In this document: in pieces, positions 9,785-20,149 of the stretch
Layout: each line of letters begins with the position of its first letter
Position numbering within the stretch: position 1 is the first letter of the stretch
NCBI GenBank assembly: GCA_958299035.1
Contig: CATQJL010000305.1
Location: forward strand, 74,740,792-74,804,791
Length of the DNA: 64,000 bases
DNA from: Cylicocyclus nassatus
Taxonomy: Eukaryota; Nematoda; Chromadorea; Rhabditida; Strongylidae
Direction of reading: 5' to 3'
The notes under the pieces: model-generated
The model's input: only the letters and a program-made list of their open reading frames with translations
Told to the model about the DNA's origin: nothing
The model's database searches: none
Translations under genes and position numbers: made by a program

Positions 9785-11936
9785 TAACAGCGTACAGCCT
9801 AGGTAGGGGATCTTGAACTTTTAACAGCATATCTAATTGAGATCCTGTATTATCGTATCTCTGATCACAAAAATTATATTAGGTGAAGACCGCGCCATTA
9901 ACCCGAAAAGTTCACTTCCGCCGGGACCCTTCGACCAAGTGCATACATCCTATAACTTTCATTGAGTGGAATAATGAGTCAGTGGGTCAAGGGTTAGTCA
10001 TTGGGTTGTATGGATTTCGGCAAGAAACATTTTTGTGTTTTGAGTTTTCTTTACCCTAATTCCACAAGTACAGGACGCACCTCTTTTTCTTCCAAATAAG
10101 CCTAAGCGCTTCAAAAAATTTCGCGACTAAAGGACTACTCTACACAGTGTTGAGTATTACCTGAGAGTACCGTGCGGCATAATCGTTTTCCGGAACACAG
10201 CGAGGCGGCTGAGCGGGTGCGTTTTGTGCCCGTGAAGTAAGGGTATATTCGAACTCCCCCTAACTTCTTTTAATAAGCCAGCTTCTGGGCACATAAACAG
10301 CTCCTAATATTGGCGTTCAAAAAGCTTTTTTGTCGACGATCCCTTAGCTTGAAGTTTTGTATGCGTTTTCGAACTCATCACAATATGTTTAACTTTGATA
10401 CGTGCTTATAATGAATAGAGAATTTTGTAACTTACACTAATCTCTTTTTACTACGATAGTCAGTTTGAAACAGCCATAAAAGATCGGCTTCTACTCACCA
10501 ATCAAGCTCTTGCTAGAAGTTGGCATCAGGTTGTACACGCCCAACTTGGCTGTACAAATAGCTTTACCAAGTTTTGGAGTCGTCCTTATCGCCGCTTGTG
10601 CCCAGTTGCTAGTCTATCCATGAAATCGTTGTGCCACCCAATTTGTTCCTACCAAACTCTCCTCCCATTCTGAAGTCATAAACGAAGGCAAGGCTGCATA
10701 GCGCAGAAATAGAGAGTAGTAAGTACCAAGAAGTAAACTGGTGATATAGCGCTCCAATTAAACTGGAGTGATTATGCTGAAAATGATGTAATGATTTCTA
10801 TAAACAATGAAGCCATAGAATTGGGGTATACTCACCGTACCGCACCGATTACCGTATGATACCCACAAGCTAGTATCGTCGATCCTGAGTCTCGTAGTCA
10901 TAGAATAAATGGCAACTACCTTTGAAATAATTCGTGGCCGACTCAAATGAACAACATTCCGTTTATTGGAGTTGTCCTCCTTCTTTTGCAAATCAACTTC
11001 TTTCTTCAATTCTAGACCAGTTAATGGAGCATCTGACTGAGGGATATTGATCTAATTCTAAAATGCGATGAGAAAGGCGGACAGTATGCATAACCACTTA
11101 CCTTTTGTAATTTTCCCAGTCGCATAATTCAGAAGGGAGTCGTCCCTAAGCATCACTCATTTTCAAAAATTTTGGGATTACGGCCTTTATTGACTACATC
11201 CCAGGCGGAAGCGTTTTTTCTTTCATGGTGGAGTTTAGTAGCTATGTGTTCGATTTTGCTTCTCATCTCAAAACGCGTCCTACTTGCATTTGTTGGGGCT
11301 TGCATTAGGACGCATGGCGCACAAGGTTGGACTTCCTCTGAGAAGCAGTGGCTACTTCATATCTGGCCCTACATCTTATGACACAAAGCCATCATCACCT
11401 TCTTGGTTACTTTTATTTCTTCGAGATTATGACAACTCATTGTGTTCTATTAATATATATATAATCACTTTGATAACGCCCATCAAGAAGGCTATCACCT
11501 AATGAAGACATAATTCAATTCAGAGATGTTGATACGGTCCGCTGGATGATTAGAATGTTTTGAAGCATGAGGCATGATGTCTGATACTGTTACGCACCTT
11601 TTGCACAGAAGCTTGAATCACTCGTATGCTTAATGATATGACCGTGAGTTTCGCTAAACATAAACTTTTCTTGTTGTTCTCTTGTTGTTATCATTGTAAT
11701 CTCAACATAAACTTACATTTCTTAGAAACTTTTCCGCCTCAAATCTGGCCTTGTCATCCGACATCTAATCATTCAATATTTTAGAGATGTCGTCGATGAG
11801 GGTTTTTTTTTGAATGAGTCGCGTACAATAGAGTGCTTTCGTTGCACGGCTTTTGTCGTGACGCTTTTGGAAAGCAATGTTAAACATCCTACTTTTGATT
11901 AATACCATGTAAGATTTCGCGCACCAAATTTAAATC
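9785..11936. other. Gene-free stretch (one MITE at 10054-10243)
   Basis: Apart from the listed MITE I recognise no gene, exon chain or transposon coding sequence. Weakly open frames near 11172-11500 (+) show hydrophobic stretches but no splice structure or family match. Confidence 0.4.
10054..10243. mobile_element. MITE, TA-flanked, CCCTAATT termini (diverged copy)
   Basis: 190 bp bounded by TA on each side. The left end CCCTAATTCCACAAGTAC and the right end (reverse complement CCCTTACTTCACGGGCAC) are imperfect inverted repeats. Both match the termini of the cleaner copy at 56656-56873. TA target duplication suggests the Tc1/mariner superfamily. No coding capacity. Confidence 0.6.
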
Positions 11937-11984
11937 AACAAATCAAAGTACATAACGTATCGCGATTATGTACTTTGATTTGTT
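11937..11984. repeat. Perfect 19-bp hairpin
   Basis: The 19 bases 11937-11955 (AACAAATCAAAGTACATAA) are followed by a 10-base loop (CGTATCGCGA) and by their exact reverse complement at 11966-11984. No coding sequence surrounds it. It could be two element ends joined, or a foldback remnant. Confidence 0.85.
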
Positions 11985-12489
11985 AAACTATAATAATTCT
12001 GCCTGCGCCTTCGCCCTACAGTAGCCTTTACTTTTATTTCCATTTAGAAGTTCTATGGAGACTTTGTAAAATTTTGAGGAAAGTCGGACTTCAATTTTTG
12101 CGTTTTCGAAAAGCCACCTCGTGCCGAGCCCTGAGCCCCTCCAGTAGCAGTGGCTTGTGTTGAGGTACGCACTTTTCACCGGGAATGACTTTGCTGTCCA
12201 CATGTACTTGAATTCTTTCTGTCACACTATTCAGAAGTCTATTTGCGATTTGCGAATCCCACTGGAATACGTGACGAGGTGGTTGATCTTCTTGACAACT
12301 CATATTCGCTAATGCCTACTCGGTAGATGTGGCGATTCCAGAATATTAATTCGTTACATGTCCATATCCGTGGTGGTCGTGTCACCCTTAAACGCTACGC
12401 TGTTCTCCCACATGTCCGTTGAGATCTCCTCCGAGTAGCATTTCTTCTTACGGTACTGAGCTGTTGTAATCGTCAAGCTGCTGCCAAAA

Positions 12490-12528
12490 CTCCTCTTTCT
12501 CCGCTTTTCCGCAGCGGAGAAAGAGGAG
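12490..12528. repeat. Perfect 15-bp hairpin, polypurine/polypyrimidine stem
   Basis: CTCCTCTTTCTCCGC at 12490-12504 pairs exactly with 12514-12528 across a 9-base loop. The stem is one strand pyrimidine, one strand purine. The sequence around it (12000-12870) has no recognisable gene. Confidence 0.8.
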
Positions 12529-12874
12529 CAGCCAGCTTGTGGCGCATATGCTGACACTGCATTGAGCCGTTCTTCCCGGTGTCTGTTTCTACGCTCACGA
12601 GACGTCCGCTTATTCGAACCACTTTTGTTCCTATTTCTCAGTGCTTCGAAAACACTGCCGACTCCATTCTTGTTTTGCTCAGTCCCTTGTAAAGGAGCTT
12701 ATAGCCATCTATGTCTCTTGCCTTTACTCCTTTTCATTTGGCCTCTTGTATGCAAGCGACGTCTACTTTGAGGTGTCTTTTGAGAAGACCTGCCACTTCG
12801 CGAAGTCAGCTGGTGAGGGAACTTGAGGGTAGCTATACGAAGTCTTTTCGAAAACTTGTAATCATGCCTTTAAA

Positions 12875-13228
12875 GGCGCCGTCCACCCAGAATTTCGACC
12901 TTCATGTTTTTGCCGTTCCAATGCCTTCTCATCCCCCTGACTCCGAATATCAAGTTAAAAATGCGCGAAAGCGACGAAGACCCCGTTTTTAGATCCCGCA
13001 GAGCGATTTCGATACGGTGATTGGTTGGACGAGTACGGATGGGTAGGACAGTCACGCTTACTCAAAAGGGAAGAGCAACGTGGCAAGTCTTTCATCTGAG
13101 CGATTTTCGAAGCAATTTTCTCCTTCGGAAGCAACTTTTGCCAGCGCGAGTTAGATAAGTATACAGTTGGGGGCCCACTACTGTTAGTCATGAAAATCTC
13201 GTCGACCCCATTTTGGGTGGACGGTGCC
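12875..13228. mobile_element. MITE candidate, GGCGCCGTCCACCCA termini
   Basis: A 354-bp segment with 15-bp inverted ends: GGCGCCGTCCACCCA at the left, and the right end reads GGCACCGTCCACCCA on the other strand (one mismatch). Weaker pairing continues inward. The flanking target duplication is not clear. No coding capacity recognised. Confidence 0.5.
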
Positions 13229-13562
13229 TCTAATGAGTTAGTTTACTAGCCGTCTCCTTTTAAGCCTTCTGAGACGGTAAGCTTAGCCGATTGTTCGCAT
13301 TCGTCGAGCCCAAATGCACGTCGCCTCCGGGGAACGGCCTAGCTTCAATTCCAGGATGCTGATGAAATATCAAAGAGCATGTTGATGCGAAGATTCTTCT
13401 CCTTTAGCCGGCTCGTCGCGTGCTTCGAACTCTGACCTTTCAGAGTCAAGGACATTACCCCCTCGGCCAACTCCGCCCTGATCGCATTCTACCAATTATT
13501 TTCAAAAACAACTGTTGCCTGTTGACTGTTGTTGCTGCATTAAGAATTAATTAATCTTTGGC

Positions 13563-14342
13563 TTGATCCTTTCTCAAAATGGAACTGATATACTGTACCC
13601 AGTGGCAGACCGGGAAAAGGGCGGGGGGGGGGGGGGGGGGTTCTCTTCTAAGAGTTACTTACATGGTTTACAAAAATGTGCAAATGACTTATTTGCACTT
13701 GTAAAACAGTTCCTTCTCGGTTATGAACGGTTATTAAACAACATGACGCGGTGTAGGAGCCAACAGGGGAGCTTTGTAGATAGAGCAAGAGCGTCCGCAG
13801 CAGAAAAGATACCCTTCTGCATACCCTTCACCTCCGATGAAGTGAGCACCGCCATTCGGCGGTGTCTGAGGAAAGCAGAGCTAGACAATACAGTTTCGGT
13901 AGTAGATATACCTCCGAACAATTTGAAACGTATCCTTGTTCGGAATCGCATGTACGACCGCGGTTGCCCTACGCCGAACTGTCCGATATGCCCAACAGCA
14001 AGGGACGGAGACTGCATGGGTACGGGTGTTGTATATCTCATATCATGCAAGGATTGCGGCAACGAATACATCGGAGAAACGGCACGCCCTCTGAGCATAC
14101 GTATTAAGGAACATCTCAAAGGTTCACGCACATCCACTCCATTGGGCGCCCACAGAGTGCAAGATCATCATGGAGTTGATTTTGAAGTGAAAGTAGAGAT
14201 TCTAGCGCGCGAAGCTCAAATATCCACACGCAAAACCTTAGAAGCCTTTTGGATTCATTTTAGAAACCCTAAAATGAATCGCAAGCAGGAGTGTCTCTCT
14301 ATCACGCGAGAACTCGCACCGTATCTCAATCAGATCTTCTGA
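13563..14342 (+). CDS. Penelope-like element C-terminus: linker plus GIY-YIG endonuclease
   Basis: The last about 170 residues match the tail of Penelope-like retroelement polyproteins. A linker with Cys-rich spacing (CPTPNCPICP, then C further on) is followed by a GIY-YIG nuclease core, GVVYLISCKDCGNEYIGET, then ARPLSIRIKEH with the catalytic Arg and His context. The frame ends with LAPYLNQIF. The nuclease nicks target DNA for retrotransposition. The upstream reverse transcriptase is absent; the first about 60 residues run through a long G homopolymer (about 13621-13640) and look like junk, so the annotated start is arbitrary. A second copy of this C-terminus lies at 24357-24495 on the minus strand. 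This is a 5'-truncated element, not a host gene. Confidence 0.85.
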   Translation: MILSQNGTDILYPVADREKGGGGGGGFSSKSYLHGLQKCANDLFALVKQFLLGYERLLNNMTRCRSQQGSFVDRARASAAEKIPFCIPFTSDEVSTAIRRCLRKAELDNTVSVVDIPPNNLKRILVRNRMYDRGCPTPNCPICPTARDGDCMGTGVVYLISCKDCGNEYIGETARPLSIRIKEHLKGSRTSTPLGAHRVQDHHGVDFEVKVEILAREAQISTRKTLEAFWIHFRNPKMNRKQECLSITRELAPYLNQIF

Positions 14343-14542
14343 CCATGTGAAGACATGTTTAATTCCTTGCTCAAGCGGTCAGTAAGCACTCGCTCGTACT
14401 AAACCAGAACTTTACCGGCGAAAAGGTGAATATTGCGTGTGGCAACCTGCTCGTGGTCGAAAGAAAGCTTAGAATTTTGCCTGTGGGGTTGAGGAGGTGT
14501 TTGATCGGGTAGTCTGTAAATTGTTTTCGCCCATTTCAGGCT

Positions 14543-14577
14543 CTGAAGAAGGCGAATTATTGCCGAAAAGTTAGCCT
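14543..14577 (+). ncRNA. Hammerhead-core-like motif downstream of the Penelope ORF
   Basis: CTGAAGA, a small AGGC..GCC stem with loop, GAAA, and then AGTTAGCC follow in the order of a hammerhead ribozyme core (CUGANGA - stem II - GAAA - stem III strand). Penelope-like elements are known to carry hammerhead ribozymes. The stem III partner and the cleavage site are not convincing in this copy, so activity is doubtful. The same motif follows the second Penelope fragment. Confidence 0.4.
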
Positions 14578-14860
14578 AAATAAAAACTTACCAATCTTGG
14601 TCGTGGCTAAACAATCAGATAAACACAGTTCCTTCTCAATTTTTGAAAATGTCAGATAAGCCTTATAGAAAGATTTTTGAAGGCGTGGCTGTTGCCGCCC
14701 CTTTTTCAAAAAATTAGGAGTTGTACTCCCATAAAAATTTTGGGAGACATTTTAAAAAATTCTCGCAGTGTGCGGTCAACAACGACTTTGTTCGAAGAAC
14801 TTTTTTTCGCACCCTTTTTTCCGGAGATCCTGCGAAGTCACTGCCTACATCATTTGATTT

Positions 14861-14864
14861 TCAG
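14861..14864 (+). promoter_or_regulatory. Candidate trans-splice/5' acceptor of the srx gene (TCAG)
   Basis: TTTGATTTTCAG ends at 14864, 54 bases before the ATG chosen at 14919. It has the nematode T-rich acceptor form and no upstream coding exon, which fits SL trans-splicing or a 5' UTR intron. Confidence 0.4.
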
Positions 14865-14918
14865 CATAAGAAACCATATAAACGTGTTTGCGAGTTTCTT
14901 GTATGGATTTGGAGAATT

Positions 14919-17900
14919 ATGAGCAGCAACTCTACTTCCGCCTTGCCCAGTGACTACATCGTCGCAGGAGTCCTCATGACAGCAGTAAGATAACCTTGCA
15001 TTCACTCAAATCTGAATTTGAACTTGGTTAAACACTGTCGCAAAATATTTTCAGCTTGGTGTCATAGGGACGAGCATCAATATTGGTGTGATTCTGGCCC
15101 TCATGCACTCGCCACTATTCCACAACGCCTTCGGCTACATTTGTGCCCTGCATCTGGTTGCCAACACGGGAGATTTGCTGATCTTTTCGCTCTTTGACGG
15201 ACCAGCAACAATTTTGTACAGTTTGGCATTGTGATTATGTTCCATGATTCGGTGATGGCATTGCAGGCAACTTGACGCGTCAGTCACAGATAATTTTTTT
15301 ATTTGGAGAATAGCACAGGTTTACTTTTTCTGTTGGTTTTGTGCACTATATAGTGAAGTTCAAATAGCTATAAATCGTCTTGTGGCAATTGGATGGCCTC
15401 TTATGTACAAGTGAGCGCGCAGCTATTCTATAGCTACAAGTAAAGAGGTCTTTTTTTCTTAGTAAGTCTTTTGCTGGAAAGAGATTCATCTATTTTACTG
15501 CTAGCTTTTGTATATTATCTCTTGCTCATGCACTGGCATTTAGCATATGTAAGTTTGTTCAGTAAAGTCATTTTGTATCTTAATATGCGAGAAAGCACAT
15601 ACCATATACAGGGTGTCCCAAAAGTAAGTACACACTTTTCAATCGTCAGTATCTCTCCTCCCAATGCATCTTCTGTGGCCATTCAAGTATCGTTGTGTAG
15701 AGGAGGCTATAATTTAGATTTGCACTATCGATCGAATCACCGATCCTCTTCATTACTGTAGGATTACGGTAAGAACTTCCAGAACGTGGAACCATTGTGA
15801 AATATGCCATCTGGCAAATTTTTTTTCAAAAGACCTGAAAAATCGTGTACTAAGATTTTCGGGCACGCTGATTCTAATACACAACTTTTAACGAGTATTC
15901 AGCTATTTTTGACGGTGTAATCACATTTCAGATTAATACTGGGAATTCGGTTATTACGACCTGGCATACTTTGGAAAGAAGTGTCACAGTAAAGCGGTCC
16001 ATATTCGAAATCAGCGGCTTCCATTACCATAGTGTTAGAATTTTTGAGCTTGTTTGGTTTTATTCCGAGGCAGAATATAGCTTCCAATGGGTTAAAATCC
16101 TTGTCGAAGTTTTTACAGTAATCCTACAGTAATGAAGAGGGATCGGTAATTCGCTCGATACTGTAGATCTAAGTTGAAGCCTTCTCTACAGAATGGTTCT
16201 TGAACGGCGGAAAAAGCCATAATGGGAAGAGAGATGTTAACGATTTAAAAGTGTGTACTTACTTTTGGGACACCCTGTATTACGCGTGCTATCTCGGATG
16301 TCGCTTGCCTGCCTGGACGAATTTTTTTATGAAGAGTGCTTTCTCGTCGTTTTTGATAGTTTTTGTGCATTTCATGTTTTAGAAAGCGTTGAGAGGATTT
16401 CAAAGTTTGCATGCAGAATGGAACACGCTTTTAGGATGGGTACGCGCTATGTTGGGGTGTTGTGCTTTGACACGCATGTAAACACGAAATGACTAGACTG
16501 TACTTCCAACTTACTTGTCTTTCAAATTGACCGGACTAATAATTACGTGAAGATGATTGTTCGCTATGGTATGACACGACGATATTTATATGGCACCCTC
16601 GTCCTACCGCCTGCGGTTACATCACAATTTACTATACAGTTGGTGTCCATGTCGTATGCGTTTGCGCTCTGATATTTGTCATTGACACAATAACATTCTA
16701 CTGCATAAGGAAAAGAACAAAGGCGAGTATGTAAGAATGGCTGTTGTTGAGGGTGAGATAGAGAAATCACGAGTATATGACTTGTGCCATTATAGATTGT
16801 AACTAACTAATCATCATAGTGAGTGTTGAGGCTGAATTCATAATGATGAAGTTCCGAAACATCCAGCACAGTTCTCGCACTGAGCTGCATGCGGAGCAGC
16901 CACCCATATGTGTTTTTGAGCGGCGCAAACTGAGATTTTTGACTTTTTTCAACGGTTTTGATTGTAAGCTTTGCACATTCGTCTCATCGTCTTATAATCG
17001 CGTCTTGCTTTCTCGTGATGCAGAGGATTACGAACTTAGACGGGTATTCGAGAATGAAACTTCTCATGTCATGTCTTGCGTAAATTATCTATATTCCTTT
17101 GCGTGCCCCTTCTCCCTCGTGCTCTTTTTGCATTTCAGAGAGGTGCTGCATCCTCGTTATCCTCATCTGCCTTCAGAGAGAGAGAGAGAGATATAACCAT
17201 CACAATTGTGGAAATGGCAAATTTTTCCCTGTGTTTTCATGGGATTTTACAGGTGTTTCAGCCACATTTCCTTGCACAACTTTTACTGCATCTTTCGTTT
17301 GATTATTGTTCCGCTTCTGATGAAAAAACTCGAACTTGGAGAAATGTTCACGAATGAAGCGGCATCATTTGTGGCAGTTTTTAGTTGATGCACAAAACGA
17401 AATGGCGCTTTTTTTGAACCCCCTCTCCAAAATAGGAACCTTATGAATCACAAGAGCAAGCGAGAAATGAGGTGAAAATAAGCAAAACTCACTATGAAAA
17501 CTTGAAGAAAGTTAAAAATTATTATTATCTCGTGCCGCTCCAAACCGCATGCGAGCGGCTGCAGCGCATGCAGCAAAGTCTCGGCACAATTCCACAATGC
17601 GAGAACTGTGCTGGAACTGTTCCGGAACTTTGGGATCAGTATGAACCCAGCCTAAGTACCAAACTATGATATACGTTAATTTCCAATTGTGCTCACCTCC
17701 TTAAGTACCATTGAACGTAAAACTCCTCTGAAGCTATGAAGAAGATCGATAAAAATTAAAACAACAACTAGATTATGAGAAGGACATGAAAAGATTGAGG
17801 AGTTGTTATAGCACTAACCTTATATCGTAGCCAGAAAAGATGCTGAGTCCGGAACTTTTTGCTTGAGTTGCTCGAGTAGACTGTACGCTCTATATACCAT

Positions 17901-18406
17901 TCAGAATTTACGCTACAGCAACGGAATGCAATCGGAACACGAAAGACGCTTGCTGAAGAAGAATGTATCATTTTATGTACAGGTAAAATTTCATGAAGTC
18001 TGTTTTCCCATCCGTTTTTTTATTTAGCATTAACTAAAACTTGCAAAGACACAAAGATAAGTCATCGTTTGAGTAATTAATATTTTTTAGGGTTGTGTTC
18101 AGAATATAGTGCTGTTATTAGCAAATATATCGTTTCTTGTGCTTTCGAACTTTGCCTCAACGAGGTTGCAAGTATTTCTGACAAGCACTTTGAACTGGGA
18201 ATTAGCTCACATGAGTTATAGGTAATACAGAATATACGGAAGATGAACAAACAAACAGAAGACATCTTTGCAGCATCATACTCGTTTTATTCAACCAGCC
18301 ACTTCGTGAATTTTTATCAACATATACCCCTTTGAAGAGGAAGTCGATCATCATAACTACAGCAGTTGTATCGCACTCTTCTCAAGCCCTACCGCAGACG
18401 CAATGA
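14919..18406 (+). CDS. srx-type serpentine chemoreceptor (7TM GPCR), eight exons
   Basis: Exons 14919-14984, 15055-15215, 15267-15410, 15463-15548, 16553-16722, 17905-17982, 18091-18221 and 18274-18406 sum to 969 bases and join in frame to 322 residues, the usual srx length. Seen in order: LGVIGTSINIGVILAL (TM1), HNAFGYICALHLVAN (TM2), a TM3 region ending AINRLVAIGWPLMY, TM4 with LSLAHALAF, an extracellular DCSLWYD, TM5 GVHVVCVCALIFVI, the loop SEHERRLLKKN before TM6, and FLTSTLNWELAH with LFNQPLR after TM7. The family acts as nematode chemosensory receptors in ciliated neurons. Two splice sites are odd: the exon 5 acceptor is ACGTGAAG rather than TTTCAG, and the exon 5 donor is GCGAGT (a GC-AG intron) where the paralogue has GTGAGT. 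A MITE lies in intron 4. The joined frame has no stop, so the gene may still be functional. Confidence 0.85.
15609..16277. mobile_element. Tc1/mariner-type MITE, 669 bp, inside the srx intron
   Basis: The element starts CAGGGTGTCCCAAAAGTAAG and ends with the exact reverse complement. It is bounded by TA at 15607-15608 and 16278-16279. Inverted similarity continues inward for about 150 bases (for example CTGTAGGATTACGG near 15755 against its partner near 16120). The middle has a short minus-strand open frame with no transposase motif, so the copy is non-autonomous. It lies wholly in intron 4 of the srx gene and leaves the flanking splice sites outside. Confidence 0.85.
17175..17191. repeat. 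(AG)n microsatellite
   Basis: Alternating AG for about 17 bases in the intron between srx exons 5 and 6. Confidence 0.8.
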
Positions 18407-18917
18407 TACTAAAATAACTGGTCAGGAGAAGATAGAACGGTGGCATGATGTTTCGGGATACCCTAGTGCTGTATAAATTTACGAAAGTAAGATATAGGGC
18501 ATTTGAAAAATCGTGATGATGGCGCGTTTGGTTTGCATCTCTACTTCGGTGGTTTTCTGGTTTACATATGATAGTATCTAGGCACTGGAAGTGATTAACT
18601 GAGCGATGAGATAATGCCTTTTTTAATGCGCTTTATGCTCCTATGGGCGCAAAGACCGCAGATTAATCGTCGTCACGATTTCATAAATGACCGATACGTT
18701 GGATAAGCCATTAGTTTATTTAAAGTGCGATAAACTCATATAAGTTCCAAAACATTGAGTGCCTTTATCGAATATGTCAGGTACAAAGATTTCGTATTCA
18801 TATTCATTCGTCCTGGACATGGAGAAAGACAGCGACACTGCAAACTCCTGCGCTCATTGACACGCAGAAGAATGGGTCCTTCCAGCGAAGATGATCTATT
18901 TCCTAAAATTAGCTTAA
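18407..18917. other. Gene-free stretch 3' of the srx gene
   Basis: Contains the presumed 3' UTR of the srx gene. I see no good AATAAA signal within the first hundred bases and no other gene. Confidence 0.4.
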
Positions 18918-19143
18918 AGGGCCGGGCATAGTTCACGCTATTTCAGTCGCTACGCGATTTGGCAATTCGTCAAAAGTTTTCAGATCCGACGCTAGCAAAC
19001 TGCACTTGCATAGTTTGTATAACTTACGAGGATTGATGAAATGCCCTATCTTCTGTACATTTAAAATATGCTTACAACGAGTTATGGACAGTTGGAATAC
19101 TGCCAAATCGTCGCGGTGAAATCGCGTGAGTATGCCCGGTCCT
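18918..19143. mobile_element. MITE, TAA-flanked, GGGCCGGGCATA termini (copy 2)
   Basis: 226 bp, flanked by TAA on both sides. It is similar over its whole length to the element at 1036-1265 (shared internal strings include TGCCCTATCTTCTGTAC and GAGTTATGGAC). The ends are inverted repeats. The left end has a few substitutions compared with copy 1. Non-coding, PIF/Harbinger-like by target-site pattern. Confidence 0.8.
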
Positions 19144-19240
19144 TAATTGGAATCATCGCGGTGTATCCATTTATGTCACCGCTGAAATATGGATTGAATA
19201 CAGATTTCAGAGTACCGCAAAAATTATAAGGGCTAATTTA

Positions 19241-19652
19241 CAGTTGTAGCGGTGGAATCTGGCCAAAATTGCGGGATTTGCGGGACTTGCGGGACTTGCG
19301 GATTTAGTTATAACTTCTTCTAAAACAAATTTACTTGGAATCTGCAAGAATATTTGGCTACAGCTTGATGAATCGAATCTCTCAGTGTACATTATGTCCG
19401 TTTTTCATGGTGCATTGTGTTGTATTGGCATGTGTAATGAGATTACCAACATGTATTGTTGCTCATATGAGCAAATTTCGAAGTAACAAAGTAGTATCAT
19501 ATATCTACCGAAAGATTGGTCTCATCAAGTTAAAGCCAAATCTTCTTGCAGATTCCAAATAAAGTTGTTTTAGAAGAAGTTATAACTAAATCTCGCGAAT
19601 CCCGCAAATCCCGCAAATTCCGCAACTTGGCCGGATTCCACCGCTACAATTG
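19241..19652. mobile_element. TA-flanked MITE with about 110-bp inverted repeats, 412 bp
   Basis: The left end CAGTTGTAGCGGTGGAATC and the right end (GATTCCACCGCTACAATTG) are inverted repeats with one mismatch. They extend inward through a series of GCGGGATTTGCGGGACTTGC units and TTAGTTATAACTTCTTCTA. TA lies on both sides. The middle (19350-19540) has no transposase motif. Tc1/mariner-like by target site. Confidence 0.8.
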
Positions 19653-19980
19653 TACATTCTGGATCCCTTTATGCTTTCTGGAATGTATGCTCCGTACAAA
19701 CCTCTCTGTGCTGGACGAATTGAGCTGAATCTTCGCGCACGTATTCGACTCGGCGCCACTCTTTAGCGACTTTTTGCGGCAATGCTGACAAGGGAAGTGT
19801 CAGACATCGCAGTGGCCGTTCGAGATGAGATGGGTGGTGTGACACGTCACTCGGAAGGGCATTTCCAAATCTACCCTTGTTAGCTGCAGAACAGCTCTGG
19901 GAGGGGGGCTACGGGCGTTTTCCGCGCGAGACCCAGCGCGCCTTGCCCGTATACGACTGCCACCCTCAGCCGACCGTAGC

Positions 19981-20050
19981 GGCGTGGCGCAGTGGCAAGT
20001 GTGCTGACTACCGTGGGGATGTTTGGAGGTTCCAACCCTTTGTTGGGCAA
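19981..20050 (+). other. tRNA-like promoter boxes in the left inverted repeat
   Basis: TGGCGCAGTGG at 19985-19995 fits the RNA polymerase III box A consensus, and GGTTCCAACCC at 20028-20038 resembles box B; the right repeat has the better box B, GTTTCGAATCC on the minus strand near 22288-22298. The spacing of about 35 bases is tRNA-like. I could not fold it into a full cloverleaf, so it is not called a tRNA. Confidence 0.45.
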
Positions 20051-20149
20051 CTTTTTTACAATTTATACACATACTCCTAAAAGGTGTATATTAGTGACCA
20101 ATACGTGTTTTACCTCTTTTTTGGTGCTTAAAAGTAGAAAAAACACACC

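Noticed and set aside
13721..14137. 138-codon minus-strand frame
   Set aside because: Complementary to the Penelope GIY-YIG coding sequence; no motif of its own.
15899..16087. 62-codon minus-strand frame in the srx-intron MITE as a transposase
   Set aside because: No DDE/D or HTH motif and too short; treated as chance.
19981..20050. tRNA gene
   Set aside because: Box A and box B-like strings are present but I could not form acceptor, anticodon and T stems together.
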